Below, piece after piece: positions 37,203 through 45,848 of a DNA stretch of 64,000 nt. Origin of the DNA: PALSA-1004 sp963804885 (GTDB lineage: Bacteria > Pseudomonadota > Gammaproteobacteria > Burkholderiales > SG8-41). The stretch lies in the NCBI GenBank assembly GCA_963804885.1, contig CAWDSF010000021.1, positions 248,001-312,000 of the forward strand, read 5' to 3'. Both the position numbers and the translations under genes were made by a program. Below the pieces are notes generated by a model. It had not been told where the DNA came from. It made no database searches and saw only the letters and a list, made by a program, of their open reading frames with translations. Position 1 is the stretch's first letter. Every line of letters begins with the position of its first letter.

Positions 37203-38064
37203 ATGAAGATAGTCGACATGCGTCTGCGCCCGCCGCTCAAGAGCTGGGTAAAGCAACTGCAATTTACGCGCGGGGACGATTACTACAATAACCTCGGCTA
37301 CGAGCGGCCGGCGTCGACCAGGACGCAATCGATTACGGATTTGCTCGCTGAAATGGACCGGGCGGACGTGCAGTGGGGCGTCATCATGGGACGCCAGTCG
37401 GAGTCCCCCCTTGGCGTGATTCCGAACGACGAGATCGCGGAATGCGTCGCGCAGTATCCCGACCGTTTCGTGGGCTGGGTGGGACTCGATCTCGCGCAGC
37501 CGATCGACTGGTGCCTGGAGGAAATCGACCGCTGCCTGAAACTGCCCGGGTTCAAGGGCGTGTCGCTCGAGCCGCCCATTTCAAAAAACGTGAACCTGCA
37601 CAAGTCGGACGATCCGCTGCTCGATCCGATCTATGAAGAATGTGTGCGGCGACAGGTGCCGGTCAATATCACGCTGAGCGCACAGCTGCAGGCGCGCCTC
37701 GGCCGTCCCATATGAAGACAGCTCGCCGCTGCAGCTCTACGGTGTCGCCAGGCGCTTTCCGAAACTCGTCATCCACGTCGCGCACGCCGCGTGGCCGTAC
37801 GTGATGGACATGATCGGCGTTACCTTTGTCTGTCCGAACGTCTGGTTGTCCCCGGACCAATATATGGTCAAAAAGCTGCCCGGCGCCGAGGAGTATGCGA
37901 AAGCGGTCAACAATTATTTTCAGGATCGATCGTGCTTCGGCACCGCGTATCCGAGTCGCCCGCACGACAAGATGGTTCAGGAATACCGTGAACTGGGCTT
38001 CAGCGACGAGGTGTACTCGAAAGTAATGGGCCGCAACGCGCTGCGCCTCATGAAAATGGATTGA
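37203..38064 (+). pseudogene. Amidohydrolase-2 family paralog, one frameshift
   Basis: Corrected length 286 aa. The N-terminal half (MKIVDMRLRPPLKSW) again lacks the HxH pair (D-x-R-x-R). The frame closes early at 37715 after ARLGRPI, while another frame continues VPYEDSSPLQLYGV, LVIHVAHAAWPYVMD, NVWLSPDQYM to the stop at 38064. One extra base lies within 37695-37710. The His of HVAHAAWP and the terminal VMGRNALRLMKMD match the upstream paralog, so it was a full second subunit or isoenzyme. Confidence 0.86.
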
Positions 38065-38139
38065 TTTTCTTCGACCGGCCATGGGCGCGATCTGCCGTCT
38101 GCCGAACTAGCGGCGCGTAGGCGCGGTCTTACGAAGACT

Positions 38140-39261
38140 ATGTCGATCAACGAGACTCCCACCCGCGGCGAAGAATTCCGCGACGATCTGCGTCCCCTGG
38201 CCGGCGCGCCGGAGTCGCGCGCCGGGGTCGGCAAATCGGGAGCGCGCAAAGTGCTGACGCCGGCCGAGCTCGCGCCGCTCACCGAGCTGTCCGATTTGCG
38301 TTCGCTGGTTTCGCTAGGCCTGACCACCGCAATAACCGGACTCGCCGTCGCGTTCGGCATCATGGTCTGGCCGAGCCCGTGGATCGTATTATCGGTGCTG
38401 GTCATCGGCGTGCAGCAGCATGCGTTTTTCATTCTCGCGCACGAATCCGCGCATTACCGGCTGTTTCGCTCGCGCTGGCTGAACGACGCCGTCGGCCGCG
38501 CCATCGGCATGGCCGGCGGAATCTCGATGTGCACCTACCGCGTGATCCACCGGCTGCACCACAACAATCTCTACACCGACGAAGACCCCGACACCGCGAT
38601 CCACGGCGGCTATCCGCGCGGCCTCGCTTACCTGTGGAAGAAACTGGCGCAGGACGCAGCCGGCATCAACTCGTGGAAAACTTTCGCCTACTTCTTCGGC
38701 GCGCCGGCGATCAACGCCGAGACCAACCGCGCGGCGCGCCCGCTGGACGATACTTCCGAGGCATTGCGCACCAGCGCGCGCCGCGACCGCTGGGCGGTGG
38801 TCGTATTTCAGCTTGGCGCGCCGCTCATCATTTTTGCGCTCGGCGGCGGGCATGCGCTGGTGTTGTACCTCGTGCTGTGGGTCGTTCCGATGTTGACCGT
38901 GCTGCAGCCGATCCTGCGTCTGCGCGCGATCGCCGAACACGGTGCGGTGACTGATCTCTCGTCCCCGCTCACGGCGGCGCGCTGCAATCGCACGGGCGGT
39001 TCGCTGCCGAACGTGCTGGGCCGCGCGGTGCTGTTTCCGCACCACGTCAACTACCACCTCGAACACCATCTGTATCCGGCGGTCCCGCATTACCGGCTGC
39101 CCGCGCTGCACCGGCTGCTGCAAAGCAAAGGCGTGCTGGAAGGCGCCGAAGTGCGCGATCTCGGCGAAACGATGCGCCGGGTGTTCGCACCGCGCGTGCC
39201 GCGCCCTGCGGCCTATGCAGACGGCGGCGCTGAAGGAAATCACCACTCGCCTCAGCGCTAA
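38140..39261 (+). CDS. Membrane fatty acid desaturase
   Basis: 373 aa. The three histidine boxes are intact: HESAH (about residue 103), HRLHHNN (about 140) and HHLEHH-type YHLEHHLYP (about 306), which bind the di-iron centre. Hydrophobic segments flank the first box (LGLTTAITGLAVAFGIMVW) and lie at 225-260 (FQLGAPLIIFALGGG, LVLYLVLWVVPML). It introduces a double bond into a membrane lipid acyl chain or a related hydrocarbon; the exact position is not predictable. It is a single gene ending before a strong bidirectional terminator. Confidence 0.92.
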   Translation: MSINETPTRGEEFRDDLRPLAGAPESRAGVGKSGARKVLTPAELAPLTELSDLRSLVSLGLTTAITGLAVAFGIMVWPSPWIVLSVLVIGVQQHAFFILAHESAHYRLFRSRWLNDAVGRAIGMAGGISMCTYRVIHRLHHNNLYTDEDPDTAIHGGYPRGLAYLWKKLAQDAAGINSWKTFAYFFGAPAINAETNRAARPLDDTSEALRTSARRDRWAVVVFQLGAPLIIFALGGGHALVLYLVLWVVPMLTVLQPILRLRAIAEHGAVTDLSSPLTAARCNRTGGSLPNVLGRAVLFPHHVNYHLEHHLYPAVPHYRLPALHRLLQSKGVLEGAEVRDLGETMRRVFAPRVPRPAAYADGGAEGNHHSPQR

Positions 39262-39375
39262 ACTCGCGGCCTTCGTCGCTGACGACGATCCTCACGCGTA
39301 TGGAAAATTAGCCCCGTGGCTCGGGCGGCGTAATGGACTACCTGTCGAGCCATCCTTTCTGATCACCGCCAAAGA

Positions 39376-39416
39376 CCACCAAAAGAAAACCCGCCGCGGC
39401 GGGTTTTCTTTGGTGG
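39376..39416. terminator. Bidirectional terminator between desaturase and PEP-CTERM genes
   Basis: Arms CCACC-AAAAGAAAACCCGCCG and CGGCGGGTTTTC-TTTGGTGG pair over about 20 bp with one bulged A. The GC core is flanked by A and T runs, so it terminates both the rightward desaturase and the leftward PEP-CTERM transcript. Confidence 0.9.
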
Positions 39417-39430
39417 CTAACTAAAACCGG

Positions 39431-40282
39431 TCAGACGGTTTTCTGCGCTCTGCGCCGCGCCACGAAACCAAGCAGGCCAAGACCGGCGAGCAGCATCGCG
39501 TAGGTTTCGGGCTCGGGAACAACCCCGACATTCGATATCGAGCCGCTAAAACCCAATGAAATAATACGTCCGGCCGCATCGAAATCGACCGGAGTCATTC
39601 CACCGGTGCCGGTAAAGAAATTATGAGAGAAGTTGTTGTTGATGTCGGCGACTGTCAATCCCAGCGACGTGCCGAACGCACTCAGGGTAAATCCGGTCTC
39701 GCCCTGACTTAATCCGGTGGAAGATACCAGGAACGGCAGGAAGCCAAACAACTGGGGCTCCGGTCCGGGGGTTGCCGGCTGATGATCTCCATCCTCCGCC
39801 CAGGCGACCAGCCCGCCGCCATTGTTCAGATAAGTGATGATGTCGGCTGCCCGGTTGTCCAGCGCACGCAGATCGTTGCCGGTCAAAGTGCCGCCATGGT
39901 CCGAAGGAACGAAGATCGCACTAAAGAGCGAAAGATCGACTGTGGCGAACGCTGTGGCGTTCACCGTCACAAAATGATTCCCCGGCGTATTGCCGGCCGT
40001 ATACCCGCTATTAATCAGGCCTTGCGCCGAGTCGAGGTGATCGCCCAGCGCAAGATTGGTGGTATTGGTCTGGATGAACAGTATGGGCGCCGTATTCCCG
40101 TTGCGCGCGAACAGCAAACTTTGCTGGATAAGATGTTGCGCCCCGATGGTATTCCCGGATATTGCGTGAAAATCCGCGTCATGCCCCGACACAAAAATAT
40201 TTCCCGCAAATGAAGGCGCTGTCCACATCAGGCATGCGCTTATGGCTAATGACTGCAATGAATGTCTCACGCAACTTTTCAT
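39431..40282 (-). CDS. PEP-CTERM sorting domain protein
   Basis: 283 aa, exported. Signal peptide 1-26 (ISACLMWTAPSFAG), an uncharacterised extracellular domain with NIFVSGHDADFHA, LINSGYTAGN and LNNGGGLVAWAEDGDHQ, then the C-terminal sorting signal VPEPETYAMLLAGLGLLGF followed by the basic RRRAQK. Such proteins are cleaved by exosortase A and go to the surface or exopolysaccharide. The middle part, with an SDHGG motif and a glutamine-amidotransferase-like look, is not assigned. No exosortase or EPS genes are in this window. Confidence 0.92.
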   Translation of the reverse strand: MKSCVRHSLQSLAISACLMWTAPSFAGNIFVSGHDADFHAISGNTIGAQHLIQQSLLFARNGNTAPILFIQTNTTNLALGDHLDSAQGLINSGYTAGNTPGNHFVTVNATAFATVDLSLFSAIFVPSDHGGTLTGNDLRALDNRAADIITYLNNGGGLVAWAEDGDHQPATPGPEPQLFGFLPFLVSSTGLSQGETGFTLSAFGTSLGLTVADINNNFSHNFFTGTGGMTPVDFDAAGRIISLGFSGSISNVGVVPEPETYAMLLAGLGLLGFVARRRAQKTV

Positions 40283-40484
40283 GGGAAGGCCTCCTGAGTA
40301 GAAATCTGCTTTTTGCCGGATTGCGAGCGGAAAACGGAAGGGACTCGGTTCAAACGCCTCGTGGGGAATGCAGAAACGTCAAGCAATGATAGTAAGCCTG
40401 CGCCCTAAAAGTCTGTAGGCGTATTCCGATGGGATGTGTAGGACGTTCGGACGTCGGCTATCACCCGATGGAGCCGTCCGGAAA

Positions 40485-40856
40485 TCACCCGCGCACGATA
40501 CGGACATCCGTGTAATTGATAACGCCATCCCCGACCGTCGAAAATCGGCGTCCGAATTTCGCGTCTTTGATCGGAGGGACGATTTGGAGGCTGGCTTCGG
40601 CGGTTTTCGGTTCCAGAAAGCCGATCGCAATCCAATCCCGGTTCCACAGCCGGTCGCGCAAGTAGTTGTGGCCGGCGCCCTGGTCGACCTGATATTCCAC
40701 GATGCTCAATATTCCCCACAGCAGCACGTGGGTTTGGCCTGATGCAGCCTCGGGACGGGACACCGGCTTGGAATAACCCCACAGTTCCGCAATGGAATAG
40801 CCGTTCGCCCAGATAGCGCTCAGGTCATTCTGCCCGCCATCCGGTGCCCCATCCAT
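40485..40856 (-). CDS. Unknown 123-aa protein coupled to WbuC cupin
   Basis: Not recognised. Starts MDGAPDGGQNDLSAIWANG; contains THVLLWGILSIVEYQVDQGA, NYLRDRLWNRDWIAIGFLEP and KFGRRFSTVGDGVINYTDVR. There is no signal peptide or clear TM helix. The ATG (40856-40854) overlaps the TAA of the cupin gene as TAATG, which is strong evidence that it is a real coupled gene. A 200-bp spacer with no gene follows before the PEP-CTERM start. Confidence 0.65.
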   Translation of the reverse strand: MDGAPDGGQNDLSAIWANGYSIAELWGYSKPVSRPEAASGQTHVLLWGILSIVEYQVDQGAGHNYLRDRLWNRDWIAIGFLEPKTAEASLQIVPPIKDAKFGRRFSTVGDGVINYTDVRIVRG

Positions 40857-41350
40857 TATTCCTGCCACCGCCGGCCGGTTTCGGCGCTCGTGACCCACCG
40901 CAAAAATGGTCCCGCTCGTTCGCTGCCCTCCTCGGGTGCCCACTCCGCAAATCGATTGGGAGCATAAGGTCCGGGCTTGATCTCCACTACGATGGTGTCC
41001 GGCTCGCGCACGACGCTGGTATGCCATACCGAGAGGGGAATTTGCACGATGGGAGACGTCCGATCAAGCGTGATGCGGCTCAGCACCGTGCCGTCTGCAT
41101 CGAACGTCACGATATCCATACACCCGTTCTGCAGGACGAGCATTTCCCATTGCGCAGCGTGCTGATGAGGACGCACGTACGTGCCGGGTTGAGCTGCGAT
41201 GACCAGTCTCTGCACTTGATCGTCCGGCCCCGCATGCAGCAAAAGATGGGAACGCTTTCTTGGCGCGGCGGCGGATTGCGCGGTGAGATCGCTGAATTCC
41301 GCCGCGCCGACGAGCTGGAGTTCTGAATTCTTTTTCTCGCCCATCGTCAT
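40856..41350 (-). CDS. WbuC-family cupin-fold metalloprotein
   Basis: 164 aa. Cupin barrel with QRLVIAAQPGTYVRPHQHAA (metal His pair, about residues 48-68), WEMLVLQNGCMDIVTFD, IPLSVWHTSVVREPDTIVVE and KPGPYAPN with a closing WAPEEGSE. This is the characteristic WbuC ending. WbuC homologs are found near O-antigen or sugar genes in enterics, but the function is unknown. Here it has no polysaccharide neighbours other than the PEP-CTERM gene, and is coupled to an unknown small protein. Confidence 0.88.
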   Translation of the reverse strand: MTMGEKKNSELQLVGAAEFSDLTAQSAAAPRKRSHLLLHAGPDDQVQRLVIAAQPGTYVRPHQHAAQWEMLVLQNGCMDIVTFDADGTVLSRITLDRTSPIVQIPLSVWHTSVVREPDTIVVEIKPGPYAPNRFAEWAPEEGSERAGPFLRWVTSAETGRRWQE

Positions 41351-41426
41351 TTACAGGACCGCATCAGGAAATTCATACCGGTTTTTATCACAATTTCAAA
41401 CGTTGGCGGCCGCAATTCGCCGACCA

Positions 41427-41450
41427 CCTAGCGTGGGGTTTCCACGTAGG
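41427..41450. other. Hairpin in 254-bp intergenic region
   Basis: CCTAGCGTGG and CCACGTAGG pair with one bulged G around GGTTT. It sits between the WbuC start (41350, minus) and the CHRD start (41605, plus). Downstream at 41501-41522 GGAATA and GTCTAC are 16 bp apart, an ECF-sigma-like promoter spacing, but this is weak. Confidence 0.35.
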
Positions 41451-41604
41451 AGTGACGCTCCACTTCCGGCGCATCCGACACCAGTCCTACAAGCGGAATA
41501 TTTCCGGCTAGATGGTGTCTACAACGATTCGGGGATGCTTCGCGGGCGCTATTCCTGACGAGGCATTCAGGACATCGTTTACAACTACCTCTGGAGGTTT
41601 GCGT

Positions 41605-42024
41605 ATGACTACACGGAAGCATTTCACACGGCTTGTTTTGGGCACTGCCGCGATATTGATGTCAGGATGGGCGTTCGCCGCGAACGTTGACGTAAAGTTG
41701 AGCGGCGATCAGGAAGTTCCGCCGGTCAAAACGTCTGCGACGGGCAACGGCACGCTCACCGTCAATGACGACAAAACCGTGAGCGGCAGCGTGACCACGT
41801 CAGGCATCAACGGCGTCGCCGCGCACATTCACAATGGCGCACCCGGCAAGAACGGTCCGGTCGCCGTGCCGCTCACCAAGGATGGCGACAACAAGTGGAC
41901 CGTCGGGCCAGGCGCGAAGCTGACCGACGCTCAGTTTGCGGACTTCAAAGCCGGCAATCTTTACGTCAATGTGCACAGCGCAGCGCACAAGGACGGGGAA
42001 ATTCGCGGCCAGTTGAAACCGTAA
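41605..42024 (+). CDS. CHRD-domain secreted protein
   Basis: 139 aa. Signal peptide 1-26 (LVLGTAAILMSGWAFAA), then one CHRD domain: VKLSGDQEVPPVKTSATGNG, GVAAHIHNGAPGKNGP and LYVNVHSAAHKDGEIRGQLK, the two hallmark His-containing strands. CHRD domains occur in chordin and many bacterial exported proteins; function unknown. TGGAGG lies 8 nt before ATG 41605; the frame is open back to 41512 but has no ribosome site there. Monocistronic, closed by its own terminator. Confidence 0.92.
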   Translation: MTTRKHFTRLVLGTAAILMSGWAFAANVDVKLSGDQEVPPVKTSATGNGTLTVNDDKTVSGSVTTSGINGVAAHIHNGAPGKNGPVAVPLTKDGDNKWTVGPGAKLTDAQFADFKAGNLYVNVHSAAHKDGEIRGQLKP

Positions 42025-42033
42025 TCAAGTTGA

Positions 42034-42070
42034 GGCGGCGGCCGCAACGGCGCGGTCTGGCCGCCGCCTT
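42034..42070 (+). terminator. Rho-independent terminator after CHRD gene
   Basis: Perfect 10-bp arms GGCGGCGGCC (42034-42043) and GGCCGCCGCC (42059-42068) followed by TTATTC, 10 bp after the CHRD stop. Confidence 0.8.
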
Positions 42071-42243
42071 ATTCATAGAGCTTTTGCACCCTTATTTGTA
42101 GTCTCTCCTCCCTGGTCGCGGCGAACGGCGTCGAGCGCACAGCCGACCCAATCTGGTAATCGCCGTTGTCATGTATCCCACGTGACGTTTCGGGACATCG
42201 GCTAAACTAGCCGGCCACTCCCGACACAACCGGTGGAAACTGC

Positions 42244-44296
42244 ATGTTGGATCAGGAAGGCCCGGCAGTCTCGCTCGCCGGAACCAAGGCGACCAACGAG
42301 CACTGGCGCGCAGCCGTCATTGCATGCGGGTGTTATTGCGTTCTCGTCATCTGCCTGATCCCGTTTGCCGGTTACCAGATGGCGGCAGTGCCGCAAATCG
42401 CCGGCATCTACGGTGCCGCAATCTTTTTCGCGGATATGTGCACCTTCGTGCTGCTCGTGGCGCAATTCCGCGCCAGCGGCGCGGTCTGGCTGTGCGCGCT
42501 GTCCTGCGGCTACCTGTACAGTGGATTGATGGCATTGCTTCACATCGCGACGTTCCCGGGCGCGTTGTTGCCGAATGTTCCGCTGCTGGGCGCCGCGCAA
42601 ACGGTAGCGCTGGCTTTATCTATCGTGGAACGTTGGATTTGTCGCGTTCCTGTTCGTAGCGGTCCTGCTTCCCCGCCAGACCGTCACGCCCGCTTCGACG
42701 GCTTCGGTCACCCGGGTTCTTTGGTGGTCGACTGCGGCGGTCATCGCGCTCGTGGCAACTCTATTTTTTGTCTCGGCCGCGGACATCGTCATCGTGCCCG
42801 AGCTGGTCAAGGACAATCAATTCACAGCTTTCGGAATTCTCGCGAATGCATCGAGAAGCCTGCTGGCGGTCATTGCGCTGGGCGTTCTCCTGGTGCGCAG
42901 ACGCGACAGTTCGATCATCGACGTATGGCTCAGCCTGACACTGGTTGCAGCGGCGGCAGGGCCGATCCTCACCGATCTTGGCGCCGGGCGCTACACGTTC
43001 GGCTGGTACGCAGGCCGCGCAAGTTTCGTTTTCGCTTCTTTTACGCTGCTGCTGGCCCTGCTCGCGCAATTTACACGGCTGCAACAAGCGCTGGCGGGAA
43101 CGGTCACGCGCCTGCAGACCCAGGCGCAATCGCTGCATGCGGAGATCGAGCGCCGCGAGGTTGTCGAGCACAAGCTCGTCTACGCGCAACGCATGGAGGC
43201 CATCGGACAACTGGCCGGCGGCATCGCGCACGACTTCAACAATCTGCTCGCGGTCATCGGCAACAACGTTCAATTGATCAAGCTGCGGCTGCCGCCTGTG
43301 GGCGAAGGGGAACAGGTCACGTCCATCGCCCGCGCCGTGGCCGCGGGCGTCAAGCTGACGCGCCAGCTTCTATCGTTCTCCGGCGCGCGGTCGTTGAATC
43401 CGGAATTGATTTCGCTGCAAAAGTGGCTGCCGGAAGTCGCCGACCTCGTGCGTACCTCGCTCGGCCGCCAGATAGATCTGCAACTCGACATCGATCCGCA
43501 AGCGCACCGCATTCGCGTGGACGGCGCGGAGCTCGAGCTCGCCTTGATAAATCTCGCCGTCAACGCACGCAGCGCAATGCCGAACGGCGGCACCTTGAAA
43601 ATATCGGCAGTCAATGAAGCATCGAACTCGCCGGGCGCAGCACCGCTGGTACTGATCAGCGTAAAGGACAGCGGGACCGGCATCGCACCCGACATTCTCG
43701 CGCACGTCTTCGAGCCGTTTTTCACGACCAAACCACCGGGGGCCGGCAGCGGATTGGGGTTAAGCCAGGTGTATGGTTTCTGCACTCAATCGGGCGGTGG
43801 TGTCGATGTCGAGAGCGAAGCCGGCAAGGGCGCGACGTTCACGCTGCGCATTCCGGCCGCATTGCAGGCCACTGAGACGGCCGCGACGCCTGTAGCGGAC
43901 TTCCAGCGACTCGACGGCAGCGTGCTGCTGGTCGAAGACAACGACGAGTTGGGTAGTGTCCAGGCGCAAGTCATGGAGTCGGCCGGACTCAAGGTGCGGC
44001 GCGCCAGCGGCGCGCAATCCGCGCTGGAGATACTGTCGCGGCAGGATGTCGCCTTTGACGCCGTGATTTCCGACATTACGATGCCGGGCGACATGAACGG
44101 CATTCAGCTCGCGCTGAAGCTGCGGAAAATAACGCCGACGCTGCCCGTCATTCTGGTCACCGGGTATTCAGGCAAAGTCAGCGAGGCGCAGGACGCCGGT
44201 TTCGTCGTGCTGTCCAAGCCGGTTGAGCTGGCGACATTGCTCAATGAACTGAAGCGTGCATTCAGGCAGGCCGGTTCTTCCCGCATCCGCGCCTGA
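42244..44296 (+). pseudogene. MASE4 hybrid sensor histidine kinase/response regulator, one frameshift
   Basis: Corrected length 683 aa. The N-terminal MASE4-like membrane sensor has several TM helices (LIPFAGYQMAAVPQ, LLHIATFPGALLPN, then WNVGFVAFLFVAVLLP). HisKA has the phospho-acceptor His in GGIAHDFNNLLAVIGNN. HATPase has NLAVNARSAMPNGG, DSGTGIAP and GSGLGLSQVYG. The C-terminal receiver has VLLVEDNDELG, the phospho-Asp in VISDITMPG and Lys in VVLSKPV. The frame breaks near 42610, where GCGCTGG has one extra C; without it the text reads AQTVAWLYLSWNVG. No partner regulator is adjacent. The downstream catabolic genes may be targets, by position only. Confidence 0.9.
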
Positions 44297-44425
44297 CCGC
44301 GGCGGTTGCAGCGCACGCGACTTCGAGCGGATTGATCTGCCCGGCATCTCTGCCTATCATGCGAGCTCGCGGCTACGTCACCATTCGGTGGCTCGCCCAA
44401 ACTACCTGCGACGAAAGCCCATCCG

Positions 44426-45669
44426 ATGGCATTGGATCTCATTATTCGCAACGCCCGGCTCGCCGGCGCCGCTGCTGACGCTGCGCCTGTCGATATCGGT
44501 ATTCGCAGCGGCATCATCGTTGCCATCGAGCCGAAGCTTGCGGTCGACGGCCCGTCGCACGACGCCGCCGGCAAGCTGGTCTCGCCCGGCCTCGTCGAAA
44601 GCCACTTTCATCTCGACAAGGCGTTGATTGCGGATCGGGTGCCGATCCAGCCCAACCGCATGGTGCGCGACCATATGGAGCGCACACAGTCGATCAAGCA
44701 CACGTTCACGCCGGAAGACGTTTACGCGCGGGCGCAGGCAACCCTCGAGCAATGCCTGCTGCACGGCGTCACTCATATGCGCACCCAGGTCGAGGTCGAC
44801 CCCAATGTCGGGCTGATCGGCTTCGAGGCGCTGGAACAACTGCGCAAGGACTACGCATGGGCCATCGATATCCAGACCTGCGTGTTTCTGCAGGAAGGCT
44901 GGACCGGCGTGCCCGGCGCCGACGAGAACCTGGTCAGTTGTCTCGAGCGCGGCGCGACGGTGGTGGGCGGCGGCATCCGCTACGACAAGGACGGCCCCGG
45001 CCAAATCCGCCGCGTGTTCGAGCTCGCGCAGGAATACGACATCGACGTCGATTTCCATCTCGACGGCGGCTACGAAGTGAAGATCCTGGATTACCCGCAG
45101 GTCTGCGAGATCACGGACAAGCTCGGCTGGCAGGGCCGCGTTGCTTTCGGGCACGGCTCCAAATATTCCTTCATGCCGGTGAAGGAGCAGGCCGCCATCG
45201 GCAAACGGCTCGGACAGTCCGGCGTGTCGCTCGCGGTGCTGCCGGCGACCGATCTCTTCAACGCCGGACGGCACGTGGAGCACAGCGTGATGCGCGGCGT
45301 GACCGACGCCAACACGCTGATCGAAAACGGCGCGAACTGCACCATAGCGACCAACAACGTGATGAACGCGTTCACGCCCTATGGCGATTGCTCTTTGACG
45401 CGCATCGCCAATCTCTACGCGAACGTCGTCCAGCGTTACGGGCCGAAAGACCTGGGCGTTTGTTTCGAGATGATCACGGAGCGCGCGGCGAAGCTGATGC
45501 GGCTTGCCGACTACGGCATCGCAGTCGGCAAAGCGGCGGACCTCGTGGTGTGGGGTGAAACATCGGCCTTCCGACATCATCGCCAAATGCGCGTCTGCCG
45601 CTGGCCGGATTCAAGCGCGGCCGGCGTTTGTTTACGCGCGAATTGCCCGTTCTTCGACGACCTACCTAG
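44426..45669 (+). CDS. Cytosine-deaminase-like amidohydrolase, C-terminal frameshifts
   Basis: Corrected length 413 aa. Metal motif ESHFHLDKAL (about residues 59-68), THMRTQVEVDP, DVDFHLDGG (metal His), FGHGSKYSF and TIATNNVMNAF with the usual Asp replaced by Asn. The uncorrected frame runs to 45715, but the last ~50 residues are wrong. Extra bases within 45566-45571 and 45591-45604 displace PSDIIAKCAS and LAGFKRGRRLFTRELPVL, the classic family C-terminus, ending at TAG 45667-45669. It acts on a cyclic amidine, amide or urea; upstream of the D-carbamoylase gene. Confidence 0.88.
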
Positions 45670-45682
45670 AACAGATCGTTTT

Positions 45683-45827
45683 GAGCCACAGATGAACACA
45701 GATAAACACGGATGAAGATCTAAGGCAAAAAAGCAACTCGGCTAGGATTCTCCGTTCCTGTTTTCTCTGTGTCCCTGTGACGAAAGCTTTAGCTCCATCT
45801 GCGTTTATCTGTGTTTATCTGTGGCTA
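45683..45827. repeat. Inverted repeat element, family B, copy 2
   Basis: Left end GAGCCACAGATGAACACAGA then TAAACACGGATG; right end TTTATCTGTG twice followed by GGCTA. It shares ends and the internal AGCTCCATC with copy 1 at 34120. It begins 14 bp after the corrected amidohydrolase stop and ends 22 bp before the carbamoylase start. Confidence 0.85.
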
Positions 45828-45848
45828 TACCTACCTGAGAGATTGAGT

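Noticed and set aside
39215..39424. 69-codon frame overlapping the desaturase end
   Set aside because: Its second half is the terminator hairpin, so it is not a plausible protein.
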